Source: Seminavis robusta (Eukaryota; Bacillariophyta; Bacillariophyceae; Naviculales; Naviculaceae). Taken from it: 64,000 nt of DNA. The stretch covers positions 1 to 64,000 of the forward strand of contig CAICTM010000346.1 in assembly GCA_903772945.1 (NCBI GenBank), in the 5' to 3' direction. Below, piece by piece: positions 61,119 to 64,000 of this stretch. The notes under the pieces were generated by a model. The model worked only from the letters and a program-made list of their open reading frames with translations. It searched no databases and was not told the DNA's origin. A program made the position numbers and the translations under genes. How positions within the stretch are numbered: the first letter of the stretch is position 1; each line of letters opens with the position of its first letter.

Positions 61119-63639
61119 TGGAAGGACCTAGTTAGAGAGTCTTTACAACAACCAAAATCACATTCGACAATAGCTCAAGAGCCAGCTCGTAGGGTGTTTC
61201 AACGCTGGTAATGATGCCATCAAGTAGGATTCTTGTTTCTCTGATGTTTGGTGGCAAAATGAATAGTCGAAGGACTTATCTGCAAATGCGCCTCGAGAGA
61301 CTGCATGTTTGTTTCTCCCCGGCTGAAGTTGTCCTTTACCCTGCCAATACTACACAAAGCAAAGCAATGGTCCTTTCCAGCCACGGAGACTTGCACACAA
61401 ACACGTAGAGGCCATTGGAAGCAAAGCTTTCTCTTAGCTAGCTAGAAACTCCAATCTTGGCTCGATCAAGATATTTGGCGGTAGCCATATAATAGACACA
61501 GTTGGCAAATACATGGGTGCCCCCCTTGAGGCGACCACACGCAGTCTTTGCAGCTTTGACAAGTCGGGAAGGCGGCACCTATCATGAGGAGCATGAGGAG
61601 CATGGACAGTGCAAAAGAGCATTGGTTCATCCTCACGGACCTGCCACTCGTGCCCCGTGGCATTGATGCCATCATGCAAATCAGTAACACCGCACCGTGC
61701 AAGCATGTGTCCATGGTGGTCACCAAACAAACCTACAACACCACCAAAGCCTTCACGTCTGACACGGTGGACCTTGACACTCACCGCACCCTTGCTAAGC
61801 AATAGTGGTTTTGGCCATTTTCAAGGACGCACATCAAATATGTGCTCGTCTTGGTGGGTGATTTTTGCTCATGCGACTGGGGACCCACCAATTGTGACCA
61901 ACACACAGACTCTCCTTAGAGAGCCTCAACTTCATTGAAGGCATAGTGTTGTCGCCCCAGCTGGAGACTACCAAAGTGTCATTTCCAATGCTCAACGCTG
62001 CTGTCTGTCGTCGTAGCGCATGGTTGTACGGACATGGACAGCCAAGTTGGCTTTGTAGAAACCCTCTATCTCGTCACCAACGTGCATATTTTGATGTAGC
62101 TATAAGCTTGACTCACCTGACATTTCAGCATCCGGACCTCTGCTTCGCACTTGCAAGGCAAGGAGCGTTGTAGGTGACGAAGAAAGCACGTTCAGGGTCT
62201 CTTGAGACCGAGCGCTACCGGTATCGGTACCACTGCAACGACATGGCATCTACTAGCTTGCTGCCGGGACGCAACGGGTCACGTCTATGTAGCTGGCTAT
62301 CTGTGTATTCCTCGTTGCAGGACCTTGGACCGGTCAGCTGTCAGCTCAATGGAACCTGACTAGGAATCCCTCTATCATACATGCAAGCTAGATCGAGCTA
62401 GCTAGGAAGGGAACGGTCCTTTCTCGGAAAGGACGTGCTCAGCTGTTGCTTTCTATAGTTTGGTGCAATGACAATAGATTCTGTTCGCTCACCTCTCTCT
62501 CTCTCTCTCGCCTCTCTCCACAAAGTAGTCAGCATGTCCACTCAGCTCTCAATGCCACCAAAAGTGTTCAATCCACCTTTTTTAAAGACCGCCTTCCTCT
62601 CGGAATCCTTTTTTCGCCGAAGCTCTAAAAACGCATTGTCAAACTAGAATTTTCAATGATTGGGCAGTGGCGAGAGGCATAGCCTTTTGTGGTGTCAGGA
62701 GCGTTGGGTTGACACCATAGATGTCAAACGTTACAGGTCACCAAATATTAGAGTTGCTCTGGTCTAGAGTAAGACACAAACGGTTTGTGACGCCAATCGG
62801 TGATTGGGCCTTCAATGGCTGACACCTGGAGGACGGGGGGACCCGGCAGCAAGCAAAGGTGCAGAGCTACCACGAGGCACAAAAGGCTGGCTTCGATACC
62901 CGGTATGCATGCTAGCTAGATAGTACCGGTAGGTGGTCATTAGGTCTGGCTGTCAGTGAGGTTAGCTTCAAGATTCCTTGTTGCTGTTTTGGTAACCAGA
63001 GATGGCAAGTAAAACGATTCAATTTGGTTGGCTAGGCAATGTTTCCATCTTCTCACCAATCTACCGACCATTCACCATCACTTTACAGCGCACGGCCGGC
63101 ACCGGGGCAGCCACCTCCTCTCATGCAGTTGTGGCGGATGAAACCTATAGACACCCTCGAATCAAGCCTCAATTGCTCTAAATATACCGGTACACTAGTC
63201 TCTAGTGTCAGCACCATGGGAAGCCGGCAATCACTCCTCTCAGCTGCCCTCTAGTAGCTAGCTAGTACCGGCATTTTAACATCAGCTTAAAAAAAATTAA
63301 TGATTGCATTCTAAAGGAAACGTTTAGTTAGCTAATAATGAATAGAATCTTTAGCTTTGCCATAGGAAGGAATCAAATCGAATCGAGGAATCCGAAGATA
63401 TTTGGCCACCCTCTTTCGCAATCTAAGAACACTACTACCAGAGGCATCTATTGGAGCTCTTGGCCAACCTCCCTTCCTCGTGCGCAAATGCAGCAGGAAG
63501 CAGGCCACCACGTAGAGGGCCGAACCCTTGCAGAGGTATCTTTGGAGCTTGTCTCGTCGCCTTCCCAACTGTGGAGCTAATAAAATCCAAAAAAGTGGAG
63601 CCCCGCCCACCGCCCACACAGTTAGTTTTGCTTTGTGTA
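61119..63639. other. intergenic, no convincing gene
   Basis: 2.5 kb with only short frames. A minus-strand frame at 61434-61802 (122 aa, with G-H-E-W-Q-V-R-E-D-E-P-M-L-F) looks slightly more protein-like than chance and could be a gene fragment, but it has no start context or family. TACCGGTA words occur near 62218, 62922, 63186 and 63265, and a CT-microsatellite near 62493-62510. Confidence 0.35.
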
Positions 63640-63861
63640 CAGTCAACGCTCGCTTATATTTATAATCTTGTATTTATTCGCTCTATAATATTTAAGAATA
63701 CTCCAGTTCCCACATTTTTAACTCTAACCCTATTTTAGTACTAGAGCACGTACAACTCTACGGGAATAGTTAGGGTTAGGGATAAAATCAATATTTATTC
63801 TCGCTGTTATATTTACTGAATTCCTGAATCCCCCCCAGTATATATATCTGAATGTTGACTG
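63640..63861. mobile_element. small TA-flanked MITE, 222 bp
   Basis: Outer ends CAGTCAAC and GTTGACTG match the outer 8 bp of the MITE at 37911-38498, with TA at 63638-63639 and 63862-63863. The next bases diverge (GCTCGC versus ATTCAG), so the repeats are short. Inside is TTAGGGTTAGGG at about 63771-63782, paired with AACCCTA at 63726-63732. Confidence 0.6.
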
Positions 63862-64000
63862 TACCACAGTCACGGTCAGCTGTACTCGAAAGTACTAATC
63901 ATAAACATTAGATCTACAACCCCACAACCCTTCCTGATTGGATGGACAACCTTTTTGATGACCAATAGAGGATGCAAATGCAGTGCAATTGCATGGGCGC
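63862..64000. other. window end, no feature
   Basis: Nothing recognised in the last 139 bases. Confidence 0.3.

Noticed and set aside
61434-61802. 122-aa minus-strand gene
   Set aside because: No family, leader or splice context; kept only as a possible fragment in the intergenic entry.
63771-63782. TTAGGG repeats as a chromosome end
   Set aside because: Only two units, inside a TA-flanked element and followed by ordinary sequence; not a telomere.

Overview
The window reads as nuclear DNA of a stramenopile alga, most likely a raphid pennate diatom with a repeat-rich genome. This is an inference. It rests on repeated secretory-type leaders that end in A-x-A-F-type sites with Phe at +1 (the diatom plastid bipartite presequence), short GT-AG introns, eIF2-alpha and other plain eukaryotic genes, and a dense mixture of piggyBac, Harbinger, DIRS-type and Tc1/mariner-like elements. 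No rRNA, tRNA or CRISPR was found.

Layout. 1-4289 holds no intact gene: a decayed minus-strand coding remnant, then a cluster of perfect palindromes. 4290-13444 is host sequence: three putative plastid proteins (called PTP1, PTP2 and PTP3 here) and a tandem pair of multi-pass membrane proteins. 13750-24648 is a 10.9 kb piggyBac element bounded by TTAA, with an accessory gene, a transposase and a nested broken DIRS-type retroelement. 25398-30165 holds PTP4, a tandem pair of EXPERA (TMEM97/EBP-like) genes separated by an odd inverted-repeat-bounded GGAGACGAT array, and PTP5. 30409-34294 is an apparently complete PIF/Harbinger element with a 3-bp target duplication. 34955-36674 carries PTP6 and a SAM-dependent methyltransferase. 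37911-38498 is a TA-flanked MITE and 39014-43400 a DDE transposon with an intron. 45070-61118 is gene-dense: a hybrid histidine kinase, two Gfo/Idh/MocA oxidoreductases flanking a Tudor-like gene, a TrmN6-like methyltransferase with DnaJ-type zinc motifs, eIF2-alpha, PTP7, a coiled-coil protein and a leucine-rich-repeat-like protein. 61119-64000 has no convincing gene apart from a second small MITE.

Main observation. Seven genes scattered over 54 kb look like modules of one unrecognised plastid-protein family. PTP1-PTP4 share a leader (signal peptide, transit peptide, basic helix, hydrophobic segment, A-x-A-type lumenal cleavage site), then a linker and a second Gly/Ala-rich transmembrane segment, with a coiled coil after it in PTP2-PTP4 and before it in PTP1. 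PTP2, PTP5, PTP6 and PTP7 share a C-terminal box of the form E-[KR]-A-[FA]-x-I-L-[VK]-D-L-[GN]-[ML]-[IV]-[EQ]. PTP2 carries both modules, and all introns I can place in these genes are phase 1. Function is unknown; a thylakoid or plastid-membrane role is inferred from the leaders only.
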